Shown here piece by piece: positions 18,950 to 26,678 of a stretch of 64,000 nucleotides of DNA (positions within the stretch are counted from its first letter, which is position 1; every line of letters begins with the position of its first letter). The notes beneath the pieces are model-generated. The model ran no database searches. It saw only the letters and a list, made by a program, of their open reading frames with translations, and was not told the origin of the DNA. The DNA comes from Flavobacterium lacus (lineage in GTDB: Bacteria; Bacteroidota; Bacteroidia; Flavobacteriales; Flavobacteriaceae), in assembly GCF_003268815.1 (NCBI RefSeq), contig NZ_QLSV01000001.1, positions 248,001 to 312,000 on the forward strand, given 5' to 3'. A program made the position numbers and the translations under genes.

Positions 18950-19948
18950 ATGAGCTATTTTGGAATAATAAAAAAAGAAGAAATTGAAGGATTGACAAAA
19001 GATCAACTAGAGGATTATTTGGAGCAAAACAATTGTTATGACAATTTATTTAGCAACAAAATATTAGAGAAAATAGTAAATTCGATTCCACTTGATGAAA
19101 ATAATTTTAATGAAATGCTTCATGAAACTATATTTCAACCTAAAATAGATTTAATGAACGAGTTCTATTTTTTCATTTATAATCATTACAAAGAAAAGAT
19201 CATAAATTTAAAATTTAATTTTTTTCTAGAATTAGAAGAGAAATGCTTCGGAATCATTGAATTAGAAAAAAGAAAAATTGCCTTATCTGTATTTAATAAT
19301 ATTTACGAAAATTTAGAAATTAAATTTATAGATATTATTGGTGAAGTAAACACAGAATATGAATATAAGCATACACAACTTTTGACAGATAAAATTTTCA
19401 AAATATACATGTATCAATTATCATTTAAAAAAAGCATCTGCACAACTGAGAATATGATAAATTTCTTGATAGGTAATATCGAATTTTATGAAGACGATTT
19501 TTATAATGATAATATTGAAATTAAAAATGCTGTTTATTTTGAAATGATTGTGCAAATATTAATTGAATTAAACAATAAAAATAATTTTCATGAGGATAAA
19601 TATTTCAATAACATATTTTATAATGAATGTAAATTTGAAGATAATAAGGAAATTTTTACAGAAGTTTTCGGATATGAATTCACTAAATATATTGTTCAAA
19701 ACTCCACTTCTTTAAACAAAGCTGAAATTGAAAGCTTATATGAAGTATTAACAAGTCAAAATTTAGTTCACAAAAGAACAAAAGAAAAATTCCAAGAATT
19801 TGTTTATTATGAATTCAAATTAAAAATATCCAAAATTATAACTCATCCGTATAAAGCAAATTGGGAACACGATGCAAGAGTTCTATTTATGAACACTGAA
19901 TACCATAAAATGAAGTTAAAAAAAAGCAATTCTACAGGTTTCTTTTAA
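18950..19948 (+). CDS. Hypothetical protein, unknown family
   Basis: A 332-residue protein rich in N, K, E and F, with no signal peptide or membrane segment and no motif I recognise. It has long predicted helices and many aromatic residues. It stands head-to-head with the restriction operon across a 126-bp divergent region, and 108 bp upstream of the excisionase-like gene, so it is the first plus-strand gene of the mobile-element module. It might belong to the element as a mobilisation, regulatory or accessory protein. I assign no function. Confidence 0.7.
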   Translation: MSYFGIIKKEEIEGLTKDQLEDYLEQNNCYDNLFSNKILEKIVNSIPLDENNFNEMLHETIFQPKIDLMNEFYFFIYNHYKEKIINLKFNFFLELEEKCFGIIELEKRKIALSVFNNIYENLEIKFIDIIGEVNTEYEYKHTQLLTDKIFKIYMYQLSFKKSICTTENMINFLIGNIEFYEDDFYNDNIEIKNAVYFEMIVQILIELNNKNNFHEDKYFNNIFYNECKFEDNKEIFTEVFGYEFTKYIVQNSTSLNKAEIESLYEVLTSQNLVHKRTKEKFQEFVYYEFKLKISKIITHPYKANWEHDARVLFMNTEYHKMKLKKSNSTGFF

Positions 19949-20010
19949 ATTTGTTAAAATCTGACATAAATCCACACCTTTCTGACATACATTTAATTTG
20001 CTGTATTACA

Positions 20011-20050
20011 ATTTATTAAGAATATTTGAAATCAAATAATCTTAATAAAT
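20011..20050. repeat. 40-bp near-perfect palindrome upstream of the HTH gene
   Basis: The arms are 19 bases (20011-20029 and 20032-20050) around a two-base centre with one mismatch. It starts 46 bases before the HTH gene and ends six bases before it. It is preceded by a direct repeat TCTGACATA at 19960 and 19981, spaced 21 bp. The position suggests an operator or recombination-directionality binding site. Confidence 0.7.
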
Positions 20051-20056
20051 TTTAAT

Positions 20057-20353
20057 ATGAATAATGCAAATTTTTTCAAACAATTTCACAACTTAATAGA
20101 TGAAGTTCGTGAAGTAAAAAACCTTCAATCTAAAACGTTACAAATTTTAGAAAGACAAAAAAACTCTACTACAAACAGTTTTACTTCTGAAGAAGAATAC
20201 ATTTCTGTCAAAGAGACATGCTTAATCTTAAAATGTAGCGAGGTTTCACTTTGGAAGCTCCGTAGAGACAACAAAATCCCCTATTCTCGCTTAAATCGAA
20301 CGATACGATTTAAAAAATCGGATGTATATAATTATTTAAATCAAATTAAATAA
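20057..20353 (+). CDS. Excisionase/MerR-type helix-turn-helix protein
   Basis: A 98-residue protein with an N-terminal coiled helix and a C-terminal winged HTH of the excisionase family: YISVKETCLILKCSEVSLWK, then RRDNKIPYSRLNRTIRFKKSDV (residues about 48-93). This HTH is common in the first gene of Bacteroidota integrative elements and plasmids. The gene lies two bases upstream of the ribbon-helix-helix gene. It may regulate the module or assist excision. A 40-bp palindrome just upstream is a candidate binding site. Confidence 0.85.
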   Translation: MNNANFFKQFHNLIDEVREVKNLQSKTLQILERQKNSTTNSFTSEEEYISVKETCLILKCSEVSLWKLRRDNKIPYSRLNRTIRFKKSDVYNYLNQIK

Positions 20354-20355
20354 TT

Positions 20356-20847
20356 ATGAAAAAAAAAGTATTAAATGTTCGTCTTTCAAACGAACTAAGG
20401 CAAAAATTGGAAGAAAAAGCAATTCAATGTAACATATCCCTCTCTGACATGATGAGGAATATGATACAGTCTAATTTGGAATTTGAAGAAATTGAACATC
20501 ATAACTTAATCGAATCATTCAAAAAAGTTCGGTGTGATTCCTTTGACTTTATAATTCTAACTGCTTGGATTTTCGAAAAAAGGGTTAATTACTACGATTA
20601 CAATACCAATATTTTTTTAGAAAATTTAAAAGAGATAGTTTTAAAAATACTTAAAGATGATGATTATCCAATGTCTTTAAGAAATGAATTTGATAAAGTC
20701 TATAATGATATTTTTCGTTACCGTAACGAGGAAAATAATCCAAATCGCTATTTCTATTTTGGTGTAGCGGAAAATCCAAATGCATTTAAATATAATGTTC
20801 TATTTGATTTTATATACAGTAAAGGGTTTAATATACAAATCATTTAA
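20356..20847 (+). CDS. Ribbon-helix-helix domain protein
   Basis: A 163-residue protein. The first 45 residues (KVLNVRLSNELRQKLEEKA, then ISLSDMMRNMI) form a CopG/Arc-type ribbon-helix-helix DNA-binding domain. The rest is a helical domain I do not recognise. It sits between the HTH and the RepA-like ATPase genes with gaps of two and six bases, so it is in the same operon. It is likely a regulator or accessory DNA-binding protein of the element. Nearby palindromes and iterons are possible targets. Confidence 0.7.
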   Translation: MKKKVLNVRLSNELRQKLEEKAIQCNISLSDMMRNMIQSNLEFEEIEHHNLIESFKKVRCDSFDFIILTAWIFEKRVNYYDYNTNIFLENLKEIVLKILKDDDYPMSLRNEFDKVYNDIFRYRNEENNPNRYFYFGVAENPNAFKYNVLFDFIYSKGFNIQII

Positions 20848-20853
20848 TAAAAT

Positions 20854-21903
20854 ATGGATTATCAATTTTCCAACAAAGAATCATTCAAAGAAGAACTTGA
20901 AAAGGAATTATCTCATTCAGATGAAGATAATGTCGATTCTATTGACAATGATTGTCTAATTGTAAAAAGAGCAAATGAATGGATTAATGAAGCTAAAAAA
21001 AGACCAATTCCCAAAATGCTTTTTGGGGAATTTTGGTTTGAAAATGAATTGTGCATACTCTTCTCTGATACTAATTTAGGTAAATCAATATTAGCAGTTC
21101 AAATATGTAACAGTATCAGTAAAGGAAATGCTATCAATGGATTCAAACTTCAAAAAGAAGCTAGCAAAGTACTGTATCTTGACTTTGAATTATCAGATAA
21201 ACAATTCGAAAAAAGATATTCAAATCATTTTGAAGACCATTACCAATTTGATAATAAATTTCTGAGAGCAGAAATAAACCCGGAAAAAACGGTGCCTGAT
21301 CGATTTAAAAATTTTGATGAATACATTATTTATTCTATTGAGAAAAATATAATAAAACTTAATGTAAAAGTCTTAGTAATAGACAATATTACTTATTTGA
21401 GAAATGACACTGAAAAAGCAAAAGATGCACTGCACCTAATGAAGCAACTCAATGCTTTAAAAAAGAAATATGATTTATCCATTTTAGTTTTGGCTCATAC
21501 GCCAAAACGTGATACCACAAAAGCCATTACTAAAAATGATCTTTCCGGCAGTAAGATGTTAATGAATTTTTGTGATAGCAGCTTTGCAATAGGCGAAAGT
21601 TTTCAAATCAAAGGCCAGAGATATTTGAAACAAATAAAACAGCGAAATACCGAACATATTTACGACACAAATAACATAGTGCTATGCCAAATCGTAAACA
21701 ATTTCAATTTTTTAGAATTTCAATTTTTAGGGTTTGACAGCGAGTTCGAGCATTTAAAAGTTATACCTCAAATGCAAAATGAAGAAAGAACTTCTAAAAT
21801 ACTAGAATTAAAAGAACAAGGATACTCGAATGTAAAAATAGCTGAAGAATTAGACATTAGCGAGGGAACTGTCAGAAACATATTGAAAAAAGAAAATAAA
21901 TAG
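20854..21903 (+). CDS. RepA-like RecA-fold ATPase with C-terminal HTH
   Basis: A 349-residue protein. The Walker A-like motif is FSDTNLGKS (about 70-78), with serine where glycine is usual; Walker B is VLVIDN (about 174-179), followed by LVLAHTPKR, typical of the RepA/AAA_25 helicase group. The last 35 residues form an HTH (GYSNVKIAEELDISEGTVRNIL). It is probably the replicative helicase/initiator of the mobile element. The HTH could bind the iteron array 190 bp downstream; this is inference. Its stop shares one base with the GTG start of the next gene. Confidence 0.8.
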   Translation: MDYQFSNKESFKEELEKELSHSDEDNVDSIDNDCLIVKRANEWINEAKKRPIPKMLFGEFWFENELCILFSDTNLGKSILAVQICNSISKGNAINGFKLQKEASKVLYLDFELSDKQFEKRYSNHFEDHYQFDNKFLRAEINPEKTVPDRFKNFDEYIIYSIEKNIIKLNVKVLVIDNITYLRNDTEKAKDALHLMKQLNALKKKYDLSILVLAHTPKRDTTKAITKNDLSGSKMLMNFCDSSFAIGESFQIKGQRYLKQIKQRNTEHIYDTNNIVLCQIVNNFNFLEFQFLGFDSEFEHLKVIPQMQNEERTSKILELKEQGYSNVKIAEELDISEGTVRNILKKENK

Positions 21904-22097
21904 TGACTGCAAAACTAGCATATGAAATAATTATGACCTTACCGGAGACGGAAAAGGAAATACTATTTTCTATGTTAGAACCGCACATAAAACCATTTGA
22001 TATAGAAGATTTCATTGATGAAGCTCCAATGAATAAGGAACAAATTATTGAATACTTAATAAAAACAGTATTCAGTAAAAAGAAAAACAATTCGTAA
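21903..22097 (+). CDS. Small hypothetical protein of the replication module
   Basis: A 64-residue acidic protein (LPETEKEILFSMLEP, then PFDIEDFIDEAPMNKEQIIEYLIKT). It starts with GTG overlapping the stop of the ATPase gene by one base, a typical translational-coupling layout. An alternative ATG lies at 21933. The iteron array begins inside its stop codon. I recognise no family. Coupling and composition suggest it is real. Confidence 0.55.
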   Translation: MTAKLAYEIIMTLPETEKEILFSMLEPHIKPFDIEDFIDEAPMNKEQIIEYLIKTVFSKKKNNS

Positions 22098-22151
22098 TAC
22101 TCGTAATACTCGTAAAATTCGTAATCATTACGAGAATTACGATTGTTACGA
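22092..22151. repeat. Phased 9-bp iteron array, four direct plus three inverted copies
   Basis: TCGTAA occurs at 22092, 22101, 22110 and 22119, and its reverse complement TTACGA at 22128, 22137 and 22146. All seven copies start exactly nine bases apart. The whole is an imperfect palindrome centred near 22126. It lies between the RepA-like ATPase block and the primase-like gene. Iterons in this setting usually bind an initiator, so this is a candidate origin, or an operator for the downstream gene. Function is inferred; the array is seen directly. Confidence 0.85.
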
Positions 22152-22175
22152 GTTTAATAAGTAAAACATCCAGCC

Positions 22176-23135
22176 ATGTTTAAATATTCACTCGATAAAT
22201 CTAGCAAGAAATTCATTTGTCCAAGTTGTCAAAAAAAGACATTTGTTAAGTACTTTGATAATGAGAATCAAATTTATATGGAACAGCAATTTGGGAGATG
22301 TGATCGAGAAAGTAATTGTGCGTACCATTTAAAACCTTCACAAAATAACAATCTTCCTATCTATGATCATGCTTCAATATTAATAACAAAAAACCAGTCT
22401 TTTATAAATACAAATGAGGTCTCCATTCATGGAAACAATTTCAAGGAGAATAACTTTATACAATTCCTCAAAAAGTATTTCTCAGTTGAACAAATAAAAG
22501 CAGTAATCCTAAGATACCTAATTGGAACAAGTTCACATTGGAAAGGTTCAACTGTATTTTGGCAAATTGATGAACAAAATAGAGTTTACTCCGGAAAAGT
22601 AATGTTGTTTGATAAAGAAAATGGAAAAAGAGTAAAATCACCTTTCAATCATATCAATTGGATGCATAAAATTCTAAAAATTGAAAATTTTGTATTAAAT
22701 CAATGTTTATTCGGATTACACTTAATCAATGAATTTAAAGGGGAAACAGTAGCAATTGTTGAATCAGAAAAAACAGCTATTATGATGAGTTTATTTATGC
22801 CAAACTATTTGTGGCTAGCAACCGGCAGTAAAACAAATTTTAAACTTGAAATGCTAAACCCGATAAAGCGATTCAAAATTATTGCATTTCCAGATATGAC
22901 AGAATTTAAATCATGGGATAAAACTTCTAAGGAATTAAATAAATTAGGTTTTAGAATTAAATGCAGCCAGATTTTAGAATCTAAAAATTATCCTGAAGGA
23001 TATGATTTAGCAGATGTTTATTTAGAAATCAATAATGTTAAAGAATTGACTGAAAATGACAAAACAATAAATCACTTTAGCTCTTTAAATTCTGCAATAT
23101 TGGATTTAATTGAGATATTTGACTTGAGTTATTAA
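22176..23135 (+). CDS. Primase-like zinc-ribbon/toprim protein (DUF6371-like)
   Basis: A 319-residue protein. An N-terminal zinc ribbon has CPSC and, further on, CDRESNC (residues about 14-45). The middle domain is typical of DUF6371-like proteins, and a toprim-like part has VAIVESEKTAIM (acidic residue) and later IIAFPDM. The family is common in Bacteroidota plasmids and integrative elements and resembles the primase domains that make RNA primers. It is preceded by the iteron array. It would act with the RepA-like ATPase to start replication of the element. Confidence 0.72.
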   Translation: MFKYSLDKSSKKFICPSCQKKTFVKYFDNENQIYMEQQFGRCDRESNCAYHLKPSQNNNLPIYDHASILITKNQSFINTNEVSIHGNNFKENNFIQFLKKYFSVEQIKAVILRYLIGTSSHWKGSTVFWQIDEQNRVYSGKVMLFDKENGKRVKSPFNHINWMHKILKIENFVLNQCLFGLHLINEFKGETVAIVESEKTAIMMSLFMPNYLWLATGSKTNFKLEMLNPIKRFKIIAFPDMTEFKSWDKTSKELNKLGFRIKCSQILESKNYPEGYDLADVYLEINNVKELTENDKTINHFSSLNSAILDLIEIFDLSY

Positions 23136-23285
23136 TTTTACATTAAAACTTTTATTAAGATTAATATATTTTGATTAAATTAGCATAATTATTAGAAAAT
23201 AACAGAACATCAATCCGAACACTAATTTTATTGTAAATTAATCTTATTTAAGCAAAATATAGGGTAAAACAAAGAATTTTTTAAA

Positions 23286-23328
23286 TTCATAACCCAAAGG
23301 TCCCGAGTTCAAATCTCGGTCTCGCTAC
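23286..23328 (+). other. Candidate attR: 3' half of tRNA-Met(CAU)
   Basis: The 43 bases begin in the anticodon loop (TTCATAA), continue with the 3' side of the anticodon stem (CCCAA), a variable loop and a complete T arm, and end in the acceptor 3' strand. The 5' half is absent: the sequence before it is unrelated AT-rich DNA of the element. This is what integration into a tRNA 3' end leaves at the far boundary. The intact tRNA would lie at the other end, outside the window. Confidence 0.7.
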
Positions 23329-23351
23329 AAAGTCCCCACTAAGGGGACTTT
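23329..23351 (+). terminator. Hairpin terminator after the tRNA 3' half
   Basis: AAAGTCCCC pairs with GGGGACTTT around a five-base loop and is followed by TCTTATTT. It is probably the original tRNA terminator. The GIY-YIG ATG lies only seven bases after it, which is an odd place for a gene start. Confidence 0.7.
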
Positions 23352-23358
23352 CTTATTT

Positions 23359-23616
23359 ATGGAATTTGTTGTTTACATTCTTTATTCTGAAAAGTTTGAT
23401 AAAACCTATGTCGGTTTTACTACTTCTTTAATAGAAAGATTTAAAAGTCATAACGAATTAGCAACTAAAGGATCTACGATAAAATTCAGACCTTGGAAAG
23501 TAGTCTATTTAGAATTTTACAATTCTAAAACGGAGGCTTTGAATCGCGAAAAATGGCTCAAAACCGGAAACGGAAGAATTTTTATTAAAAATTTAAAATC
23601 TAACAACTTCTTTTAA
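23359..23616 (+). CDS. GIY-YIG nuclease domain protein, copy 1
   Basis: An 85-residue single-domain protein of the YhbQ/UvrC-N type. VYILYSEKFDKTYVGFT corresponds to the GIY...YIG strands (here VYI and YVG). R26 in IERFKSHN is the expected arginine, and E60 or nearby in ALNREKWLK the metal-binding glutamate. It follows a terminator-like hairpin by seven bases, with no clear promoter of its own. Copy 2 lies 377 bp downstream and differs at two residues (ST against FM at 37-38). A mobile, tRNA-associated origin is suspected from the repeat context. Confidence 0.85.
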   Translation: MEFVVYILYSEKFDKTYVGFTTSLIERFKSHNELATKGSTIKFRPWKVVYLEFYNSKTEALNREKWLKTGNGRIFIKNLKSNNFF

Positions 23617-23626
23617 TTAAAAATAT

Positions 23627-23704
23627 GACGACATAGCTCAATTGGTTAGAGCGTTGGATTCATATCCGCCTTGGCGGACCCGAGTTCAAATCTCGGTCTC
23701 GCTA
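23627..23704 (+). pseudogene. tRNA-Met-like pseudogene, copy 1
   Basis: The D arm (GCTC...GAGC) and T arm (CCGAG...CTCGG) are intact and TTCAT marks the CAU anticodon loop. The 3' side of the anticodon stem and the variable loop are replaced by the palindrome TCCGCCTTGGCGGA, making the segment four bases longer than normal. The acceptor 5' strand GACGACA pairs poorly with TCTCGCT. It should not fold as a working tRNA. Confidence 0.7.
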
Positions 23705-23705
23705 C

Positions 23706-23728
23706 AAAGTCCCCACTAAGGGGACTTT
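23706..23728 (+). terminator. Hairpin terminator, second copy
   Basis: Identical to the hairpin at 23329-23351 (nine-base stem, five-base loop). It directly follows the first tRNA-like pseudogene and precedes the second GIY-YIG gene by seven bases. Confidence 0.7.
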
Positions 23729-23735
23729 CTTATTT

Positions 23736-23993
23736 ATGGAATTTGTTGTTTACATTCTTTATTCTGAAAAGTTTGATAAAACCTATGTCGGTTTTACTAC
23801 TTCTTTAATAGAAAGATTTAAAAGTCATAACGAATTAGCAACTAAAGGATTTATGATAAAATTCAGACCTTGGAAAGTAGTCTATTTAGAATTTTACAAT
23901 TCTAAAACGGAGGCTTTGAATCGCGAAAAATGGCTCAAAACCGGAAACGGAAGAATTTTTATTAAAAATTTAAAATCTAACAACTTCTTTTAA
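23736..23993 (+). CDS. GIY-YIG nuclease domain protein, copy 2
   Basis: An 85-residue protein identical to copy 1 except for residues 37-38 (FM instead of ST). The same GIY-YIG strands, arginine and glutamate are kept, so both copies could be active nucleases. It starts seven bases after a copy of the tRNA terminator hairpin and is followed ten bases later by the second tRNA-like pseudogene. The near identity shows a recent tandem duplication, and the two non-silent changes may be drift. Confidence 0.85.
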   Translation: MEFVVYILYSEKFDKTYVGFTTSLIERFKSHNELATKGFMIKFRPWKVVYLEFYNSKTEALNREKWLKTGNGRIFIKNLKSNNFF

Positions 23994-24003
23994 TTAAAAA
24001 AAT

Positions 24004-24081
24004 GATGACATAGCTCAATTGGTTAGAGCGTTGGATTCATATCCGCCTTGGCGGACCCGAGTTCAAATCTCGGTCTCGCCA
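24004..24081 (+). pseudogene. tRNA-Met-like pseudogene, copy 2
   Basis: It has the same palindrome-bearing structure as copy 1. Its acceptor 3' strand is TCTCGCC with discriminator A, which would pair with GGCGAGA of a normal tRNA-Met, but the 5' strand reads GATGACA. The sequence after it is not a GIY-YIG gene, so this is the outer end of the tandem array and probably keeps the original tRNA downstream flank. Confidence 0.65.
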
Positions 24082-24335
24082 CTAGAGTATCACTTCGAAA
24101 TTAAACGGATTAGGGTTCTTAATCCATTTTATATGCCTTCTTCTTTACTACTTTTACAAACAGTACGCCAAAACGTAAACAATTTTAAGATGCAACCCAA
24201 CTACTCCAAACCACTAATCTTCAGTGGAGGCATAAATAGTAAGGAATGAAAAAGTTGACCAAATTAAAAAAGTCAACAGAAAATTCTAAACCAAATTATA
24301 TATTACTTTTGAAATCTAATTTAAATAGCAAAATA

Positions 24336-25298
24336 ATGAAACGTTTCCTCTTGTTTGGTTTTACAATGATTTCTTTATTACTTCATTCGCAAGTTTATGT
24401 CGGAGTTCCTGATTATTTAGCGGAGAAAACCAAAGCCAATAGTGCTAAAGTAATGGAACAAATAAAAGGGAGAAAAATATTATTTGTGTTACCGGATAAA
24501 TTTAGTAGAGCTGATTATGAAAAACTATTGTCGGAAAGTTGGACATTTAGCGAATATGAAGTTGTTCCGATCAAAGATTTTAATGAAAATCCTTCAAAAT
24601 ACTTACAAGTGTCTTCAGTGGTGGCGGAATATAGTGGCTTCCTTAAAACGATTAATTACACCAATCCGAATCGTGCAATTAAAGAAGTGGACTACGTTTT
24701 TATTGATATTGAATTTTATGTTGTGAACGACATAAAAATTGGTAAAAAGGAAACAAAATATGACAAAACAATTTTCGGAAAAATTTCTTTTTGTCCCGAT
24801 TATACCAGAATGCGAGACAATGGCCTGCACAGCTATATGGATATTTCGCCGGAATATTTGCGAAACTACCACTTAGGGTTTTTAAAAAATTACGTCAAAG
24901 TAATGAGTAACAATTTATCAGCAAATACGCTGTATGATGGTTATTCAGAGGTCATAAATAAATCAGAACTGAATAAACTTAAAAAGCAAAAGCTTTATAT
25001 TAGTCAAGATGTTAAACAAAAAAATATTGGTCTAAATCGAGATGAACGAAACATAGAAAAACTAACTGAAGACTATAAATTTGAAAAAGTCTTTGTTTCG
25101 AATGCTGAACTAAACGAAAAAATTCAAGCAGGGGAAGTTTTTTATTATTTGTTCTATCATCAGGATAACTCCAAAAAAATTATTTCGGTAGTAAATTCAC
25201 AAACAGGAGAAGTTATATACAACGCCTTGGAACGAATGTCTTTTAATGTGCAAGAAAAAGATTTTAAATCCTTACAAAAGGTTATAGAGAAGATATGA
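24336..25298 (+). CDS. Hypothetical secreted protein
   Basis: A 320-residue protein. ATG 24336 is preferred to the in-frame ATG at 24246, because it places a classic signal peptide (MKRFLLFGFTMISLLLHSQ) at the N-terminus. The mature part has alternating strands and helices (GRKILFVLPDKFSRADYEKLL; YEVVPIKDF; IKEVDYVFIDIEFYV), but I recognise no domain and see no T9SS tail or lipobox. It is likely periplasmic. It follows the tRNA-like array and stands alone on the plus strand. Confidence 0.7.
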   Translation: MKRFLLFGFTMISLLLHSQVYVGVPDYLAEKTKANSAKVMEQIKGRKILFVLPDKFSRADYEKLLSESWTFSEYEVVPIKDFNENPSKYLQVSSVVAEYSGFLKTINYTNPNRAIKEVDYVFIDIEFYVVNDIKIGKKETKYDKTIFGKISFCPDYTRMRDNGLHSYMDISPEYLRNYHLGFLKNYVKVMSNNLSANTLYDGYSEVINKSELNKLKKQKLYISQDVKQKNIGLNRDERNIEKLTEDYKFEKVFVSNAELNEKIQAGEVFYYLFYHQDNSKKIISVVNSQTGEVIYNALERMSFNVQEKDFKSLQKVIEKI

Positions 25299-25628
25299 TA
25301 TAACTAATTTGCGTAGTTAAAGTAGCAGTGACAATTTTAAATGGTCTAAAATCGTAAAAAATCTTTATTTGCTGTAAAGCAAAAAACAAGCTGAAACTAT
25401 TTTAAAACTAAAGTGAGTCTGAAACTAAACTCCGGCAAATGTCTCTCAATTTACTTAATTTCATTAAACATGAAAAGTAACAGCTGTACATTTGATCTCA
25501 TAACCAATTTAGTTACGCTGTTAATAAAAAATAATGACCATAGACCGCATCTCCAATATTTAACTACAATTTAAGTATTGTCCGATAAGAATTTTTTTTT
25601 GATAGATTTAAAATTGCTAAATTTGTAT
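25299..25628. other. Intergenic region without recognised gene
   Basis: 330 bp with no convincing open frame. AACAGC and GCTGTT occur as a loose inverted pair near 25480-25530. A TAAATTTG box at 25618 is only three bases from the next ATG, which is too close for a normal leader. I see no RNA gene or mobile-element end here. Confidence 0.5.
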
Positions 25629-26678
25629 ATGAAACTAAAATTTCTTTTCTTACTCTTTCCGTTCCTGTGTTTTTGCCAAATCCCGGCATACTATTCCCCT
25701 GTTAATTTTAACACAACGGGAAATGAATTAAAAAATCAGTTAACAGAGTTAATCACAAATACACATACCACATTTTTACCCTATACTTCTAATGAAACGG
25801 ATACATGGGACGTAATAAAACTAACCGATTTAAATCCGGAGAATACCAATAATGTATTTTTAATTTATGGGTGGGATGATAATGATCAAACAGTAATAAA
25901 TGACAGAACGAGAAACAAAGAGCTTACTTGTAATTCTTCATCATGCTTTGGTCGTTGGAATCGTGAACATATTTACCCACGCTCACTGGGAATACCAAAT
26001 CTTGGTTTTGAGTTCGCCGGTTCCGATGTACATAATCTTAGATCGGCAGATAGTTTTATAAACGAAACCAGAAGTAATCGTGCGTTTGATTTTGGTGCGG
26101 GAACCAATTCATACATCACTTTTGGCGGATTTTGGTATCCGGGTGATGAATGGATAGGCGATGTTGCAAGAATAGTCATGTACATGTATGTGAGATACCC
26201 TTCGCAATGTGAAGCAATACGAGTGGGTATTGGACCTACATCGTATTCCGATTTCGGAGATATGCCAAATATCTTTTTAGAGTGGAACATGCTCGATCCG
26301 GTTTCACAACACGAACGCAATCGGAATGATATACTTCAAACTATTCAAGGAAATAGAAACCCTTTTATAGACAATCCCTTCTTGGCGACTTTAATTTGGA
26401 ATGGTCCACAAGCGGAGGATTCTTGGAACATACTATCCGTAAACAATTCGGCAAGTGATGCTGTGACAATATACCCAACTATAACCTATGATTATATAAA
26501 TATTTCAAATCAGCAAAACCAAGAAGTAGAATACAGTGTTTACAATTATGTAGGACAATTTATTCAATCCGGAACAACTTCAGATAAAATTAATCTTGCA
26601 GAATGTGTCCCTGGAATGTATATTATTAAACTTCATACCCAAGGTGGAGTCAAAACCTACAAAGTATTTCGCAAATAA
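25629..26678 (+). CDS. Secreted endonuclease I family protein with T9SS tail
   Basis: A 349-residue protein. The start at 25629 gives a signal peptide (MKLKFLFLLFPFLCFCQ); the upstream in-frame ATG at 25578 would put 17 extra residues before it. The endonuclease I core is visible: CFGRWNREHIYPRSLG with the catalytic histidine region, then GSDVHNLRSADSFINETRSNR. The last 75 residues form a T9SS type A sorting domain (IYPTITYDYINIS, then GMYIIKLHTQGG, KVFRK). It should be an extracellular nuclease that degrades DNA for nutrition or in competition. Confidence 0.9.
   Translation: MKLKFLFLLFPFLCFCQIPAYYSPVNFNTTGNELKNQLTELITNTHTTFLPYTSNETDTWDVIKLTDLNPENTNNVFLIYGWDDNDQTVINDRTRNKELTCNSSSCFGRWNREHIYPRSLGIPNLGFEFAGSDVHNLRSADSFINETRSNRAFDFGAGTNSYITFGGFWYPGDEWIGDVARIVMYMYVRYPSQCEAIRVGIGPTSYSDFGDMPNIFLEWNMLDPVSQHERNRNDILQTIQGNRNPFIDNPFLATLIWNGPQAEDSWNILSVNNSASDAVTIYPTITYDYINISNQQNQEVEYSVYNYVGQFIQSGTTSDKINLAECVPGMYIIKLHTQGGVKTYKVFRK

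Larger units (their letters stand above)
18950..23328 (+). mobile_element. Replication module and right end of an integrated element
   Basis: The genes 20057-23135 (excisionase-type HTH, ribbon-helix-helix, RepA-like ATPase, primase-like DUF6371-type) are the usual replication set of Bacteroidota integrative elements. They end 150 bp before a tRNA-Met 3' half that looks like attR. No integrase, relaxase or transposase is visible in the window, so the other end and the recombinase must lie to the left, possibly beyond base 1, or be lost. The restriction operon may be cargo of the same element. The left limit given here is only the first plus-strand gene, not a real boundary. Confidence 0.5.
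23302..24081 (+). repeat. 377-bp tandem repeat of tRNA-like segment plus GIY-YIG gene
   Basis: Corresponding features recur exactly 377 bp apart: T arm, hairpin, GIY-YIG gene (23359 and 23736) and the next tRNA-like segment (23627 and 24004). Two full units and the start of a third are present. The units are almost identical; differences include two bases in the GIY-YIG genes and a few around the tRNA 5' ends, so the duplication is recent. Confidence 0.9.

Noticed and set aside
20854..21903. Active-site loss in the RepA-like ATPase
   Set aside because: Walker A has serine in place of the first glycine, but GKS and Walker B are intact and related proteins vary at this position.
24019..24249. 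Open frame beginning in the second tRNA-like pseudogene
   Set aside because: Its first residues are the translation of the D and T arms, a known false frame over tRNA genes.
25299..25628. Transposase remnant
   Set aside because: A short frame with vague similarity to IS proteins, but no motif and no inverted ends.
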